Source: Flavobacterium sp. CF108
GTDB lineage: Bacteria > Bacteroidota > Bacteroidia > Flavobacteriales > Flavobacteriaceae
NCBI RefSeq assembly: GCF_900129795.1
Contig: NZ_FQWW01000003.1
Coordinates: 372,001 to 436,000, forward strand
DNA: 64,000 nucleotides
Direction: 5' to 3'
In this document: piece by piece, positions 22,371 to 31,529 of the stretch
Position numbering within the stretch: the stretch's first letter is position 1
How the letters are laid out: each line of letters opens with the position of its first letter
Made by a program: the position numbers and the translations under genes
Notes under the pieces: generated by a model
Database searches by the model: none
Seen by the model: the letters and a program-made list of their open reading frames with translations, nothing else
Told to the model about the DNA's origin: nothing

Positions 22371-24215
22371 TTAGTTGATAACTATCTTTTTAATTATAGT
22401 TTTTGAATCTCTTGTAATTTTAGCAATATAAATTCCGCTTGAAAGATGACTTACAGATATTACAGAATCTGATGCGTTTTGTTTTTCGAAAACTTTTTGT
22501 CCTGAAAAGGAAAGGATTTCTATCGAATAAGGAGAATCAGAATTGTCTAAAACAATATTAAAAATTCCGTCAGAAGGATTTGGGAAAACCACAATTTCAT
22601 CTGAAAGTTCTACCACTTCTTCCTCAATTGGTTTCGCTATTTTGCTTGCTAAATTGTTACAAGTATCTTGTGTAAATGAGTCCCATTGTGAACTTAAATT
22701 GAATGTCGTACTTGGAGAAGTTACTGTTGATTTTCTTCTTAAAGTAACATCTATAGCAAAATTAGCTGTTCCTCCATTAAAAGTTCCGATGACGTCAATT
22801 AGAACTCCATTTTTAAATAAACCTACGGCGTCATTTCCGTTAAAAGTTAATTCAGTTGCCGTTGTTGAAATGTTAGCAGAGCTTGGAGAAAAACAGCTTG
22901 AAGAAATAGAACTGTTTACAATTACAAATTTGCTTCCTGTTGTTAAAGTTCCGCTTAAAGCTAAACCTGTACTCCATGAACCAGCACCATTGGTTTGTTT
23001 TTTAATAGTATAAGCAGACAAACTAACAGAACTTCCTGTATTGTTTGCAATTTCTAAAGCTTTGTTATTTCCAGAACCTTCAATGTATTCAGAGAAAAGC
23101 AAATCTGTAGCAGTTCCTGTTCCGCTGCTGTTGGTTGTAACCGAAATAGTATTGCTTGATGCAGAAGCATTTCCGGCTGCATCTTTTGCTTTTACATAAA
23201 TAGAATAAGCTGTAGAAGCTGTTAAACCTGTAATTGTAGCCGTAACTCCAGATACAGTTGTTTTTAAAACGCTATTTGCATAAACATCATAACCAGTTAC
23301 TGCAACATTATCTGTAGAAGCTGTCCACGAAAGTGAAATTGAAGTTGCTGTTTTTGATGTTGAAGCCAAACTTGTTGGAGTAGTTGGTGCCTGAGTATCT
23401 CCAGAAGGAGTTCCGCCCCAAATTTGATTTACATATTCCGGATGATCGATATATGGATTTCTATTATTTTGACGTGCATAAATGGCATTATTTCTTGCAA
23501 TTTCTCTCGCGCTTACAGGATCTTGTGCATTCCAAGCCAAAAGCAGATTTAAGAAAGCTGTTGTAAAAACTTTATTGCTTGAACCGTCAAACATTGCATA
23601 AGAATATCCGGCAACAGTATTTTCGTAGCGAGTTGCAAAATAAAAATACATTCTGGCAATATCTCCTTTAAAAGCATTGATAGGTTCAAAAACAGTTCCT
23701 GAATATCCAGAAACAGAACTTGATCCTAATTTCCCTCCATTTTGAGAAGTATAAGTTGCAGAACTTACCGTTCCGTGCGGGTAGTTAGAACGTATTCCGT
23801 TTACTTTTCCATCTGTTGGAGTTATAAAATGTGCATCGGCAACCATTGGCGACTGCTCATTAAAAACAGATTGTGGAATAATATGCTCTCTGTTATAGCA
23901 ATCGCCTTCAACGGAATAATTTCCACAACGCTGTGTACTTCCTGTGCTGTAATTGTATGGATCTGTTCCTGATGGATTTTCAGAATACATGTCTAATACT
24001 GTTCCGTCATTTTCGTAAAAATTGTCAACGTCTGATGTTTGGTACGTGGTATATAAACCAGCATATCCATTATCAGTATGACCTTTAATAATGTTGTACA
24101 ATTGAGTTTTTAAAGTATAACCTGTTCCGGTTGCGGTGTTGTAATAACCAGAAGGAATTTGGGCAAAGCCAATCGTAACAGAAAGCAATAACAGTAAAAA
24201 GTAATTTTTTTTCAT
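22371..24215 (-). CDS. Secreted endonuclease I with FN3, lamin-tail and T9SS sorting domains
   Basis: A 614-residue exported nuclease. Signal peptide MKKNYFLLLLLSVTIGFAQ; endonuclease I domain at about 30-265 with the His-metal motif REHIIPQSVF and the downstream DAHFITPTDGKVNGIRSNYPHG; a fibronectin type III domain at about 275-360 (APTTPTSLASTSKTATSISLSW); a lamin-tail-like beta domain at about 370-510; and a C-terminal type A type IX secretion signal (FPNPSDGIFNI to IAKITRDSKTIIKKIVIN). It would be cleaved and released or surface attached through the type IX system and degrade external DNA or RNA. The gene stands alone, with repeats on both sides. Confidence 0.93.
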   Translation of the reverse strand: MKKNYFLLLLLSVTIGFAQIPSGYYNTATGTGYTLKTQLYNIIKGHTDNGYAGLYTTYQTSDVDNFYENDGTVLDMYSENPSGTDPYNYSTGSTQRCGNYSVEGDCYNREHIIPQSVFNEQSPMVADAHFITPTDGKVNGIRSNYPHGTVSSATYTSQNGGKLGSSSVSGYSGTVFEPINAFKGDIARMYFYFATRYENTVAGYSYAMFDGSSNKVFTTAFLNLLLAWNAQDPVSAREIARNNAIYARQNNRNPYIDHPEYVNQIWGGTPSGDTQAPTTPTSLASTSKTATSISLSWTASTDNVAVTGYDVYANSVLKTTVSGVTATITGLTASTAYSIYVKAKDAAGNASASSNTISVTTNSSGTGTATDLLFSEYIEGSGNNKALEIANNTGSSVSLSAYTIKKQTNGAGSWSTGLALSGTLTTGSKFVIVNSSISSSCFSPSSANISTTATELTFNGNDAVGLFKNGVLIDVIGTFNGGTANFAIDVTLRRKSTVTSPSTTFNLSSQWDSFTQDTCNNLASKIAKPIEEEVVELSDEIVVFPNPSDGIFNIVLDNSDSPYSIEILSFSGQKVFEKQNASDSVISVSHLSSGIYIAKITRDSKTIIKKIVIN

Positions 24216-24368
24216 AAAAATAGGGGGTTAAGTTTGGTTGTAATACTTTTTAAAGTTCTGGATTTTAGAATTTTAAATAAGTATTGTAGCAAATCTATTA
24301 CTTTTATGAATACGAAACGTTAAGCGATGTTTAATTTTGAGGTATATTTTCTTACTGTTGAATTTACT

Positions 24369-24547
24369 GCCGCGAAGGCGCTAAGGCACGAAGTTTTTTA
24401 ATCTCGCGAAGTCGCAAAGTCGCAAAGTTTGATTTGTAAGTAAAGCAAAAAATCTTTGCGACTTAGCGAGCAAAATTCACACAGAACTTAAATCTCTTAT
24501 ATCACTTATATGGTTTAAAAACTTTGCGTCAGTGCCTTTATGACAAA
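24369..24547. repeat. Nested inverted repeat between nuclease and lipoprotein genes
   Basis: GCCGCGAAGGCGCTAAGGCA at the left is mirrored imperfectly by GCGTCAGTGCCTTTATGACA at the right, with mirrored AAGTCGCAAAG and CTTTGCGACTT blocks inside. It occupies most of the 336-base gap; nothing else is seen there. Confidence 0.65.
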
Positions 24548-24551
24548 ACTT

Positions 24552-26060
24552 CTATTTAGGGAAATCTTTACTTTGATAAGCACCCAAATCTGGGGGAGAA
24601 GTTCTGGTAGTTCCTAAAATGTCTAACAGAATTACATACGCCGGATTCCCTTTCGCGAAAGCGGCAGAAGTTTTATCAATATTCAGCTGATTTTTAGAAA
24701 CATTATAAAATTTCGGATTTACGTTTACTATAATATTGGTGTAATGTTCTGTATCAGTTTTAAATTGATAATCAGGATTTGTTGTGCTTCCAAATTTCAA
24801 CAGACAGTTATTTAACTGATAAACAAAAGCAGCACTTGCATTTTTTTGTAAATTGAATTCATTCGTGCTGGAACCATAAATAATACAATTATTGAAAGTC
24901 GCCTGTGTCAACGGATTTGTTTCTGGAGATGCTCCGGCTAAACTATTACTTAGGGTAACTGCAAAATGCGAACTGCTTTGCCAGTTATTATTAAAGGTAC
25001 AATGTGTAAAGCTGTAATTTCCGCCGTAAACACAAGATAAACCTGCAATTCCGGCATAATTGATTACGATATTTTCACCGTTGATGTGGGCATTTTGGGC
25101 TAAAATTCCGTATTCGACACAATTATAAATCTGTGTATTTTTGATTTCAATTGTATTTAACTGATTTTTAAAATCCAAACCAACAATGGCATTTTTTAAA
25201 GTCAAATGATTGATTGAGTGGTTTGTACTTCCGTTTGCAAAAAGAACAGATTTCCATTGTCCCGGAATATCAGAATAAAGAGATTCTAAACGATCGCCTT
25301 CAAAAATAACTTCGTTTTCGAGTTTCTCAGTTGTCGATGCAGTTCCGTTAACTTGAAGAGTAGCTTTATCTCCAACATACAAACCAGAATTAGCATGAAA
25401 ATGCACTCTGGCACCGGCTTCAAAAGTTACCGCTTTATTTTCTGGAACTCCGGCATAACCGTAAATAACGTATGGTTTTTGTTTGGTAAAAATCAATTCA
25501 TTTCCGTTTTCAGGATCATTTTCTTCGAGATAAAACCCGTCGACATCTTTACCTTCAATCTGTATTTTTTCTTTAGTTCCGTCGGCATTTTGCTTTGGAA
25601 ATAAAAATACAGCATCCTGAATTAATGTTACCAAAGCCACTTCCTGAAGATTGGCACCGCTGTCAAACTGAATTTCATCGGTATATAAAAAATCAGTAGG
25701 ATTAGCATCTGTAATATCTGCTGTTGTTTCTATAAAAATATACAAACTGTCTTTGGCTAAAAGTGTAACATCTTTAAAAATCTTTCCGTTGTTGCCGCTC
25801 ATTCCGTCAACCGTCATTCGGTATTTTGAATTTAAACCTTTTTTTAGCTGTACAATTGGAATCGAAATATCGTTTTTACTTCGGTTGTAAACCTTAAGCT
25901 GATACGTGCTTGAACCAATGTTTTTAAAAACAGTATCTAAATAAACGGTGTCTTTTGAAAACTTTAAATCTCCGGTACTGACAACGGTATCAAAATCAGT
26001 TCGGCAGGAACTAAAAGCTAGAATTATTCCGAAAATAAAGAGTACAAAGTATTGACGCAT
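24552..26060 (-). CDS. Beta-helix outer lipoprotein
   Basis: 502 residues from the ATG at 26060. A signal peptide with lipobox LAFSSC places the acylated Cys near residue 19. A GTG at 26081 extends the frame, but it lies in an intergenic repeat and is rejected. The C-terminal two thirds show right-handed beta-helix repeats (NGTASTTEKLENEVIFEGD, INHLTLKNAIVGLDFKN, IEIKNTQIYNCVEYGILAQN, FNNCIIYGSSTNEFNLQ). Such proteins are common surface lipoproteins of Bacteroidota, and some bind or process polysaccharides. No catalytic residues are evident, so the function is open. Its own promoter would lie in the repeat-rich gap upstream. Confidence 0.75.
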   Translation of the reverse strand: MRQYFVLFIFGIILAFSSCRTDFDTVVSTGDLKFSKDTVYLDTVFKNIGSSTYQLKVYNRSKNDISIPIVQLKKGLNSKYRMTVDGMSGNNGKIFKDVTLLAKDSLYIFIETTADITDANPTDFLYTDEIQFDSGANLQEVALVTLIQDAVFLFPKQNADGTKEKIQIEGKDVDGFYLEENDPENGNELIFTKQKPYVIYGYAGVPENKAVTFEAGARVHFHANSGLYVGDKATLQVNGTASTTEKLENEVIFEGDRLESLYSDIPGQWKSVLFANGSTNHSINHLTLKNAIVGLDFKNQLNTIEIKNTQIYNCVEYGILAQNAHINGENIVINYAGIAGLSCVYGGNYSFTHCTFNNNWQSSSHFAVTLSNSLAGASPETNPLTQATFNNCIIYGSSTNEFNLQKNASAAFVYQLNNCLLKFGSTTNPDYQFKTDTEHYTNIIVNVNPKFYNVSKNQLNIDKTSAAFAKGNPAYVILLDILGTTRTSPPDLGAYQSKDFPK

Positions 26061-26070
26061 ATTTGTTTTA

Positions 26071-26244
26071 TTTTTTGCCACAGATTAAAAGGATTAAAAA
26101 GATTTTTTTTCGCCATGAATTGCACAAATTTCTGCGAATTTTAATTTGTGAAAATTTTTGCAATTACTTCGTCTGTCCCTTCGGTCGAGTCGTGGCGGTA
26201 TATTTTTAAATCCTTTTAATCTGTGTAATCTGTGGCAAAAAAAA
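26071..26244. repeat. Nested inverted repeat (gccacagattaaaaggatt family)
   Basis: GCCACAGATTAAAAGGATT near 26077 is mirrored by AATCCTTTTAATCTGTG and a final CTGTGGC near 26210-26236. A second mirrored pair (GCCATGAATTGCACAAATTT and a diverged partner) is inside. The 323-base gap between the divergent genes holds this repeat and no gene. Confidence 0.75.
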
Positions 26245-26383
26245 CTTCCAGCCAAAGATTGATGTTTGATTGTTTTTGTAAAAATAGCAAAAAACTTACA
26301 TGTTTGAAGTTTAATTTTAGAATATGATTTTCGAATTTGTATCTCATCTTTTCTTTAATTTTACGATTTTAAAGTCCATTTTA

Positions 26384-26812
26384 ATGAATTATACAAAAGA
26401 ACAAATTATAGCGTACTGCAATGAGTTTTCTAAAAACACTTTGATGGAAACGCTAAAAATAGAATATATCGACGCTGGGGAAGATTTTTTAACTGCAAAA
26501 ATGCCTGTAAATCCAAGTGTTCACCAACCAATGGGCTTATTACACGGCGGAGCTTCAGTAGCTTTGGCAGAAAGCGTTGGAAGTGCAGCTTCGCACTTTT
26601 TTATTAATCCAAAAGAACAAGAAGTCCGCGGTATAGAAATCTCTGCAAATCATTTAAAAAGCATTCGCGAAGGTGTAGTTTTTGGTACAGCCAGAATTAT
26701 TCACAAAGGTAGAAGTCTTCATCTTTGGGAAATTAAAATTACGGATGAAGCCGGGAATTTGATTTCGCTTTGTAAGCTTACGAATATTGTTTTAGACAAA
26801 AAGAAAATTTAA
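26384..26812 (+). CDS. Hotdog-fold acyl-CoA thioesterase (PaaI/MenI-like)
   Basis: 142 residues from the ATG at 26384; an in-frame upstream ATG at 26324 adds a hydrophobic, unrelated stretch and is not favoured. Signature: HQPMGLLHGGASVALAESVGS with the conserved His-Gly-Gly and the catalytic acidic residue, then GIEISANHLKSIREGVVFG. Members hydrolyse aromatic or short acyl-CoA thioesters. MenI (dihydroxynaphthoyl-CoA hydrolase) belongs here, and an isochorismate synthase lies two genes downstream, so a step in menaquinone synthesis is plausible. It lies 33 bases before the M48 protease gene. Confidence 0.82.
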   Translation: MNYTKEQIIAYCNEFSKNTLMETLKIEYIDAGEDFLTAKMPVNPSVHQPMGLLHGGASVALAESVGSAASHFFINPKEQEVRGIEISANHLKSIREGVVFGTARIIHKGRSLHLWEIKITDEAGNLISLCKLTNIVLDKKKI

Positions 26813-26845
26813 AAAATATCTTAATAATCTAACCTTTTAAGTTTA

Positions 26846-28906
26846 ATGACCCAAAATTACCAGGCCCAAGTTTCTTCTACTTTCAAAAAGATGACCACAA
26901 AAGCGATTCTTTCTGTTTTGTTCTTTTTACTAGTTTATATCTTTTTAATTCTTTGCGGAATTGGTATTACAGCTCTCGCGGCTGCTGGTGGAATAGCAAT
27001 TATAATTGCAAAACCAGCGTTTATAACCATTATGATTGGAGCAGGATTACTCTGTATGGGAATACTTGTTTTAATTTTCCTTTTTAAATTTATGTTTGTA
27101 AAACATAAGGTCGATCGTTCTCATTTAATTGAAATAACCCGCGAAGAAGAACCAAGGTTATTTGCTTTTATTGATGAAATTGTCAACAAAGTCCAAACAG
27201 ATTTTCCTAAAAAAGTTTATTTGTCTTCTGATGTAAACGCTTGTGTATTTTACGATTCTACTTTTTGGAGTATGTTTCTGCCAATCAAAAAGAATCTGCA
27301 AATTGGTGTTGGACTTGTAAATTCTGTTTCAGAGATAGAACTTAAAGCAATTTTAGCGCACGAATTTGGGCATTTCTCTCAAAAAAGTATGAAAGTAAGA
27401 AGTTATGTTTACAATGTAAATCAAATTATTCATAACATGCTTTATGATAATGATTCCTATAATTCCATAGCTCAAAGCTGGGGCAGCGTTAATGGTTATT
27501 TTGCTTTTTTTACTGCACTTGCTGTTAAAATTGTTACCGGAATTCAATGGGTTTTGAGACAGGTTTATAATGTGGTTAATATTAGCTATCATGCGTTGTC
27601 AAGACAAATGGAATTTCATGCAGATGCCGTTGCAGCAAGTGTTACAGGATCTAAACCATTAATTACTTCTTTATTAAGATTAGACCTTGCAGATCATTCT
27701 TTTAATACTGTATTAGATTATTATGGAAAGAAAATCCCAGATTCTATCGCTACAGAAAACGTATATTCACAGCAGTCGTTTGTAATGAATTTTATTGCTG
27801 CAAACAGTAATTTAGAAGTTGAAAATGATTTACCGCAATTAACTCCTGATTTTTTAAACAGATTTAATAAATCTAAACTGGTTATCGAAAATAAATGGGG
27901 AACGCATCCAAGTACTGAAGACAGAATTAAGGAGTTAGAAAAATTGAATCTGGATGTTGTAAATGACAGCAAAGCATTAGCGATTGGGTTATTTCAAAAC
28001 GGAGTTGAATTACAAAGTAAGTTTACTAATAAGCTGTTTTCTTCTGTTACCTATTCGAATGCGGTTGTTTTTCATCAAAATGAGGAATTTTTTAATGAAT
28101 ACAAGAATGATTTTTTTGCCAATTCATTTAATGAAATTTATAATAAGTATTATGACAGCAAAAATCCGGAGGTTTTTGATTTAGATTTTTCAGGAGAAGA
28201 ATCTTCAAAAAAAGAGCTTAAAGATTTATTCAGCAATTCGGAAGTAGATTTAGTTTACAGTACAATTTCGCTTCAAAATGATATTGATACATTAAAACAA
28301 ATCGCAAACGGTAATTTTAAAATAAAATCATTTTCGTATGACGGACATAAAATTTCTGCTAAAAATGCGCAGGAATTAGTGAATGAACTGGAAGTTGATT
28401 TAAAGAAAGCTAAAGATGAAATTATCGAAAATGATAAACAAATCTATCTTCATTTTTTAGCGCTGGCAAACAATCAAAATAAACGTGAAGAATTCAAAAA
28501 ACTTTACAAAGACCTTTTTGAACTGGATAAAAGCTATGATGAAAAGGTCGATTTTTATATTAAAATGATAAATGCTTCTGAATTTATTTATAGAACATGT
28601 ACGGTTGATGTAATTAAGCAGAATATGATTTTGCTTAAAAATGAAGAAGAAAAATTTAAAAATCAAATAGAAAAAATCTTAGAAGATAATAAGTATAGAG
28701 AAACCATAACAATCGATATGAGAGTTGCTTTTAATAAGTATTTGTCTGAAGATTGGGTTTATTTTAATGGAAATCAATACATGGAAGAACTATTGCAGAT
28801 ATTATCTGAATCGATCCATAATTATCAGATTGTTATATCAAAAACATTCTTTCAAACAAAAAAAGAACTTTTAGATTATCAAGTTCAACTATTAAATCAT
28901 GAATAA
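26846..28906 (+). CDS. M48-family membrane zinc metalloprotease
   Basis: A 686-residue protein. Two N-terminal membrane helices (about 18-45 and 53-80) precede the protease domain, whose zinc motif AHEFGHFSQ lies at about 171-179, with the third-ligand region ALSRQMEFHADAVAAS at about 250-266. A long C-terminal helical region (about 330-686) with no motif follows. HtpX/Ste24-like enzymes degrade damaged membrane proteins. The tail is much longer than in HtpX (about 290 residues), so this is a distinct multi-domain subfamily. It overlaps the start of the isochorismate synthase gene by 8 bases, so the two are translationally coupled. Confidence 0.85.
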   Translation: MTQNYQAQVSSTFKKMTTKAILSVLFFLLVYIFLILCGIGITALAAAGGIAIIIAKPAFITIMIGAGLLCMGILVLIFLFKFMFVKHKVDRSHLIEITREEEPRLFAFIDEIVNKVQTDFPKKVYLSSDVNACVFYDSTFWSMFLPIKKNLQIGVGLVNSVSEIELKAILAHEFGHFSQKSMKVRSYVYNVNQIIHNMLYDNDSYNSIAQSWGSVNGYFAFFTALAVKIVTGIQWVLRQVYNVVNISYHALSRQMEFHADAVAASVTGSKPLITSLLRLDLADHSFNTVLDYYGKKIPDSIATENVYSQQSFVMNFIAANSNLEVENDLPQLTPDFLNRFNKSKLVIENKWGTHPSTEDRIKELEKLNLDVVNDSKALAIGLFQNGVELQSKFTNKLFSSVTYSNAVVFHQNEEFFNEYKNDFFANSFNEIYNKYYDSKNPEVFDLDFSGEESSKKELKDLFSNSEVDLVYSTISLQNDIDTLKQIANGNFKIKSFSYDGHKISAKNAQELVNELEVDLKKAKDEIIENDKQIYLHFLALANNQNKREEFKKLYKDLFELDKSYDEKVDFYIKMINASEFIYRTCTVDVIKQNMILLKNEEEKFKNQIEKILEDNKYRETITIDMRVAFNKYLSEDWVYFNGNQYMEELLQILSESIHNYQIVISKTFFQTKKELLDYQVQLLNHE

Positions 28907-29975
28907 TTTTTTCTCAAAAACAAAACAACATTACAATCAAAATTTACCTTTTGTAATTTATTCTAAACCTAATACTTCAAGTGTTTTTGGGCTTTTGCAG
29001 CAAAATGACACTTTATATAAAATTACGGATTACAGCGAAAAAGGATTTGTTTTTGCTTCTTTTGATGAAAAGCAACTTATTTTAATTCCCGAAAATGAAT
29101 CGGAAATTATTAGTGCTGACAAGGAAATTACTGCATTTGAAGTAACTGAATCTGATGATCAAAAATTTGATGCAGAAGCCAAAAATCAATATGAAGGTTT
29201 AGTTTCAAAAGGAATCGAGGCCATTAAAAACGAAGAATTCAAAAAAGTAGTTTTATCAAGAAGCGAAAAAGTAAATTTATCCGAATTTGATTTTGCTTCA
29301 ACTTTTCAGCATTTGGTTCAATTATATCCTACGACTTTTTGTTATTGTTTTTTTCATCCTAAAATTGGACTTTGGATGGGCGCAACGCCGGAACAATTGC
29401 TAAAAGCAAACGGAAATGTTTTTGAAACAACCGCTTTGGCAGGAACACAAAAAGCAAATTTAGAAACCGAAATTCGCTGGGAACAAAAGGAAAAAGACGA
29501 ACAGCAATATGTTACTGATTTTATTGTAAAACGTTTACGAGAAGTTGCCAATTCGGTTGTGGTTACAGAGCCGTATAGTTTAAAAGCCGGATCGATCTGG
29601 CATATTAAAACGGACATTTCGGGAGTTTTAAACGAGAATTCAACTCTGGAAGAAGTTATTGATACGCTTCATCCAACTCCGGCAGTCTGCGGTTTGCCAA
29701 AGAAAAAAGCAAAAGCGTTTATTATAGAAAATGAAAACTACGACAGAACTTTTTATACGGGTTTTCTGGGTGAATTAAACAGCAGTTTTGCGGGAAGTAA
29801 AACAAGTTCTGATTTATTCGTAAATTTGCGCAGCATGCAGATTCAGAATAAAACAGCAATTTTATATATGGGATGCGGCATTACAAGAGAAAGTATTCCC
29901 GAAAAAGAGTGGGAGGAAAGCGTCAATAAATCCATGACGATGAAAAGAGTTTTGAGAATAGAGAATAGAGAATAG
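28899..29975 (+). CDS. menF: Isochorismate synthase (chorismate-binding)
   Basis: A 358-residue chorismate-binding enzyme that converts chorismate to isochorismate for menaquinone. Family motifs: FCYCFFHPKIGLWMGATPEQLL (about 147-168), ETTALAGTQKA (about 178-188), IWHIKTDISG, LHPTPAVCGLPK (about 256-267), FYTGFLGEL, and the C-terminal LFVNLRSMQI and LYMGCGITRES. The last residues IENRE are encoded by the 7-bp tandem repeat starting at 29954, so the stop codon itself lies inside the repeat. The start overlaps the M48 gene. Siderophore-type EntC is an alternative, but the absence of siderophore genes nearby favours MenF. Confidence 0.87.
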   Translation: MNNFFSKTKQHYNQNLPFVIYSKPNTSSVFGLLQQNDTLYKITDYSEKGFVFASFDEKQLILIPENESEIISADKEITAFEVTESDDQKFDAEAKNQYEGLVSKGIEAIKNEEFKKVVLSRSEKVNLSEFDFASTFQHLVQLYPTTFCYCFFHPKIGLWMGATPEQLLKANGNVFETTALAGTQKANLETEIRWEQKEKDEQQYVTDFIVKRLREVANSVVVTEPYSLKAGSIWHIKTDISGVLNENSTLEEVIDTLHPTPAVCGLPKKKAKAFIIENENYDRTFYTGFLGELNSSFAGSKTSSDLFVNLRSMQIQNKTAILYMGCGITRESIPEKEWEESVNKSMTMKRVLRIENRE

Positions 29976-30053
29976 AGAATAGAGAATAGAGAATAGAGAA
30001 TAGAGAATAGAGAATAGAGAATAGAGAATAGAGAATAGAGAATAGAGAATAGA
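29954..30053. repeat. 7-bp tandem repeat, about 14 copies, spanning the menF stop
   Basis: The unit GAGAATA repeats from 29954 to 30053. The menF stop TAG at 29973-29975 is in the third copy, so copy-number change downstream of it does not alter the protein. It is related in sequence to the 14-bp repeat at 5393-5482. Confidence 0.92.
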
Positions 30054-30133
30054 GTAAAGAATAAGGACAAAAGATTGATTTTAATTTTCAGAATTGTAAT
30101 TGAAATTGATTTTTGACATTGATATTAAAAATT

Positions 30134-30850
30134 ATGAAACTAGACATATTAGCCTTTGGCGCACATCCGGATGATGTAGAATTGGGTTGTGCCGGAACAA
30201 TTTTAAAAGAAGTTTCCCTAGGGAAAAAAGTGGGTATTGTAGATTTAACGCGCGGTGAACTAGGAACGCGTGGAACTGCTGAAACTAGAGATGAAGAGGC
30301 AAAAGCCGCAGCAAAGATTTTGGGGGTTTTGATTCGTGAGAATTTAGGTTTACGCGACGGATTTTTTATGAATGACGAAAAACATCAATTAGAAGTCATT
30401 AAAATGATCCGAAAATATAAACCTGAAATCGTATTGTGCAACGCAGTTGATGATCGCCATATTGATCACGGTAAAGGAAGTAAACTAGTTTCTGATGCGT
30501 GCTTTTTATCTGGATTGGTAAAAATCGAAACTTCGATCGATGGAGAGAAACAAGATGCCTGGAGACCAAAAGTGGTATATCATTATATTCAGTGGAAAAA
30601 TATTACTCCTGATTTTGTGGTAGATATTACTGGTTTTGAAGCCAAAAAGGTTGAAGCGATTTCTGCTTATAAAACACAATTTTACGATCCGAATTCAAAA
30701 GAACCTGCAACGCCAATTACAAGTAAAAACTTCTTTGAGAGTTTGAATTATCGTGCGCAGGACCTAGGAAGACTAGTTGGAAAAGATTTTGCAGAAGGTT
30801 TTACTGTTGAAAGATGTTTGGCAGTCAATAGCTTAGAAAATTTGATGTAA
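30134..30850 (+). CDS. bshB1: Bacillithiol biosynthesis deacetylase BshB1
   Basis: 238 residues from the ATG at 30134 (KLDILAFGAHPDDVELGCAG). It is an LmbE-family zinc deacetylase: the HPDDVE motif at about 11-16 supplies zinc ligands and the catalytic Asp, and DDRHIDHGKGSKLV at about 107-120 supplies the third His. It removes acetate from N-acetylglucosaminyl-malate, the second step of bacillithiol synthesis, usual in flavobacteria. The length and the C-terminal AEGFTVERCLA match the BshB1 type. The start at 30113 is less likely because it adds only a short non-conserved segment. Confidence 0.92.
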   Translation: MKLDILAFGAHPDDVELGCAGTILKEVSLGKKVGIVDLTRGELGTRGTAETRDEEAKAAAKILGVLIRENLGLRDGFFMNDEKHQLEVIKMIRKYKPEIVLCNAVDDRHIDHGKGSKLVSDACFLSGLVKIETSIDGEKQDAWRPKVVYHYIQWKNITPDFVVDITGFEAKKVEAISAYKTQFYDPNSKEPATPITSKNFFESLNYRAQDLGRLVGKDFAEGFTVERCLAVNSLENLM

Positions 30851-30866
30851 ATTTTTCATTTTTTTC

Positions 30867-30897
30867 TTTGTAGAAGTAAACCTTTGTTATATATTTG
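30867..30897 (+). promoter_or_regulatory. Promoter of canonical tRNA-His
   Basis: TTTG (30867-30870), a 19-base spacer and TATATTTG (30890-30897) match the Bacteroidota consensus, 18 bases before the tRNA. Confidence 0.75.
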
Positions 30898-30915
30898 CAC
30901 TCGCTAAGCAAAAAT

Positions 30916-30990
30916 GGTGGTTGTAGCTCAGTTGGTTAGAGTAGCGGTTTGTGGTGCCGCGGGTCGCCGGTTCGAACCCGGTCAGCCACC
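30916..30990 (+). tRNA. Canonical tRNA-His (GTG)
   Basis: G-1 at 30916 faces C73 at 30990. The acceptor GTGGTTG/CAGCCAC pairs fully with one G-U. D-arm GCTC with the GG loop, anticodon stem GCGGT/GCCGC with loop TTGTGGT (GTG), and T-arm GCCGG-TTCGAAC-CCGGT are all canonical. It has its own promoter and terminator. It is the reference against which the divergent His copy at 2442 can be judged. Confidence 0.95.
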
Positions 30991-31000
30991 CAGAAATTTA

Positions 31001-31029
31001 AAGCCTTGAAGAAATTCAAGGCTTTTTTT
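31001..31029 (+). terminator. tRNA-His terminator
   Basis: AGCCTTGAA (31002-31010) pairs with TTCAAGGCT (31014-31022) and is followed by seven T. Confidence 0.9.
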
Positions 31030-31048
31030 GTGCGTTTAATTTTTTTTG

Positions 31049-31524
31049 AACCATATAAGTTATGTAAGGTCATTTTAGATTAGGCTTTAATGCTGTAACT
31101 AAAAAGTTTAAAAAGAGAATAGCTCAATATTTGTTGTATCTCAAAATTTTTCTCATTTAAAATATAGCCCGCGGTTTCAACCGCGAGGATGCTTGGGATA
31201 TGCGTATTATATATAATATGCGTTGTGAGATATTGCATTTGTGTTATACATTACGTTCCAGCGGTTAAAACCGCTGGCTATGTTTGATGCAGCTTATCTA
31301 AATTTCTTCTAAAATGTTATTGCATTTCAAATATAGCCCGCGGTTTCAACCGCGAGGACGTTCAGGGTACGTATTGTGATATTCGTTGCTGTATTGAGGT
31401 GTGATATACTTTACGCCCCAGCGGTTAAAACCGTTGGACATGTTTCCTTATATGATCTACAATAATTATAACATTAAAATAACCACAAAGCAATCTAAAA
31501 TGACCTTACATAACTTATATGGTT
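31049..31524. mobile_element. 476-bp non-coding element with perfect 33-bp inverted ends
   Basis: 31049-31081 (AACCATATAAGTTATGTAAG...) and 31492-31524 are exact inverted copies of 33 bases. Inside are two direct copies of a module made of a palindrome AGCCCGCGGTTTCAACCGCG (near 31166 and 31336) and a second palindrome CCAGCGGTTAAAACCGCTGG (near 31258; CCAGCGGTTAAAACCGTTGG near 31419). No frame codes for a transposase. This is a MITE-like, non-autonomous element. It fills the gap between tRNA-His and the metallopeptidase gene. Confidence 0.8.
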
Positions 31525-31529
31525 AAAAA

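Noticed and set aside
22543..23013. 156-residue plus-strand frame opposite the secreted nuclease
   Set aside because: Antisense shadow of a gene with clear domains and a sorting signal; no start signal.
26061..26081. GTG start extending the beta-helix lipoprotein upstream
   Set aside because: It lies in an intergenic inverted repeat and would displace the lipoprotein signal from the N-terminus.
29954..30053. CRISPR-like repeat array
   Set aside because: The 7-bp units are contiguous with no spacers. The same holds for 5393-5482 and 49283-49342.
31049..31524. Insertion sequence
   Set aside because: No frame long enough for a transposase is present between the inverted ends, so only a MITE-like element is claimed.
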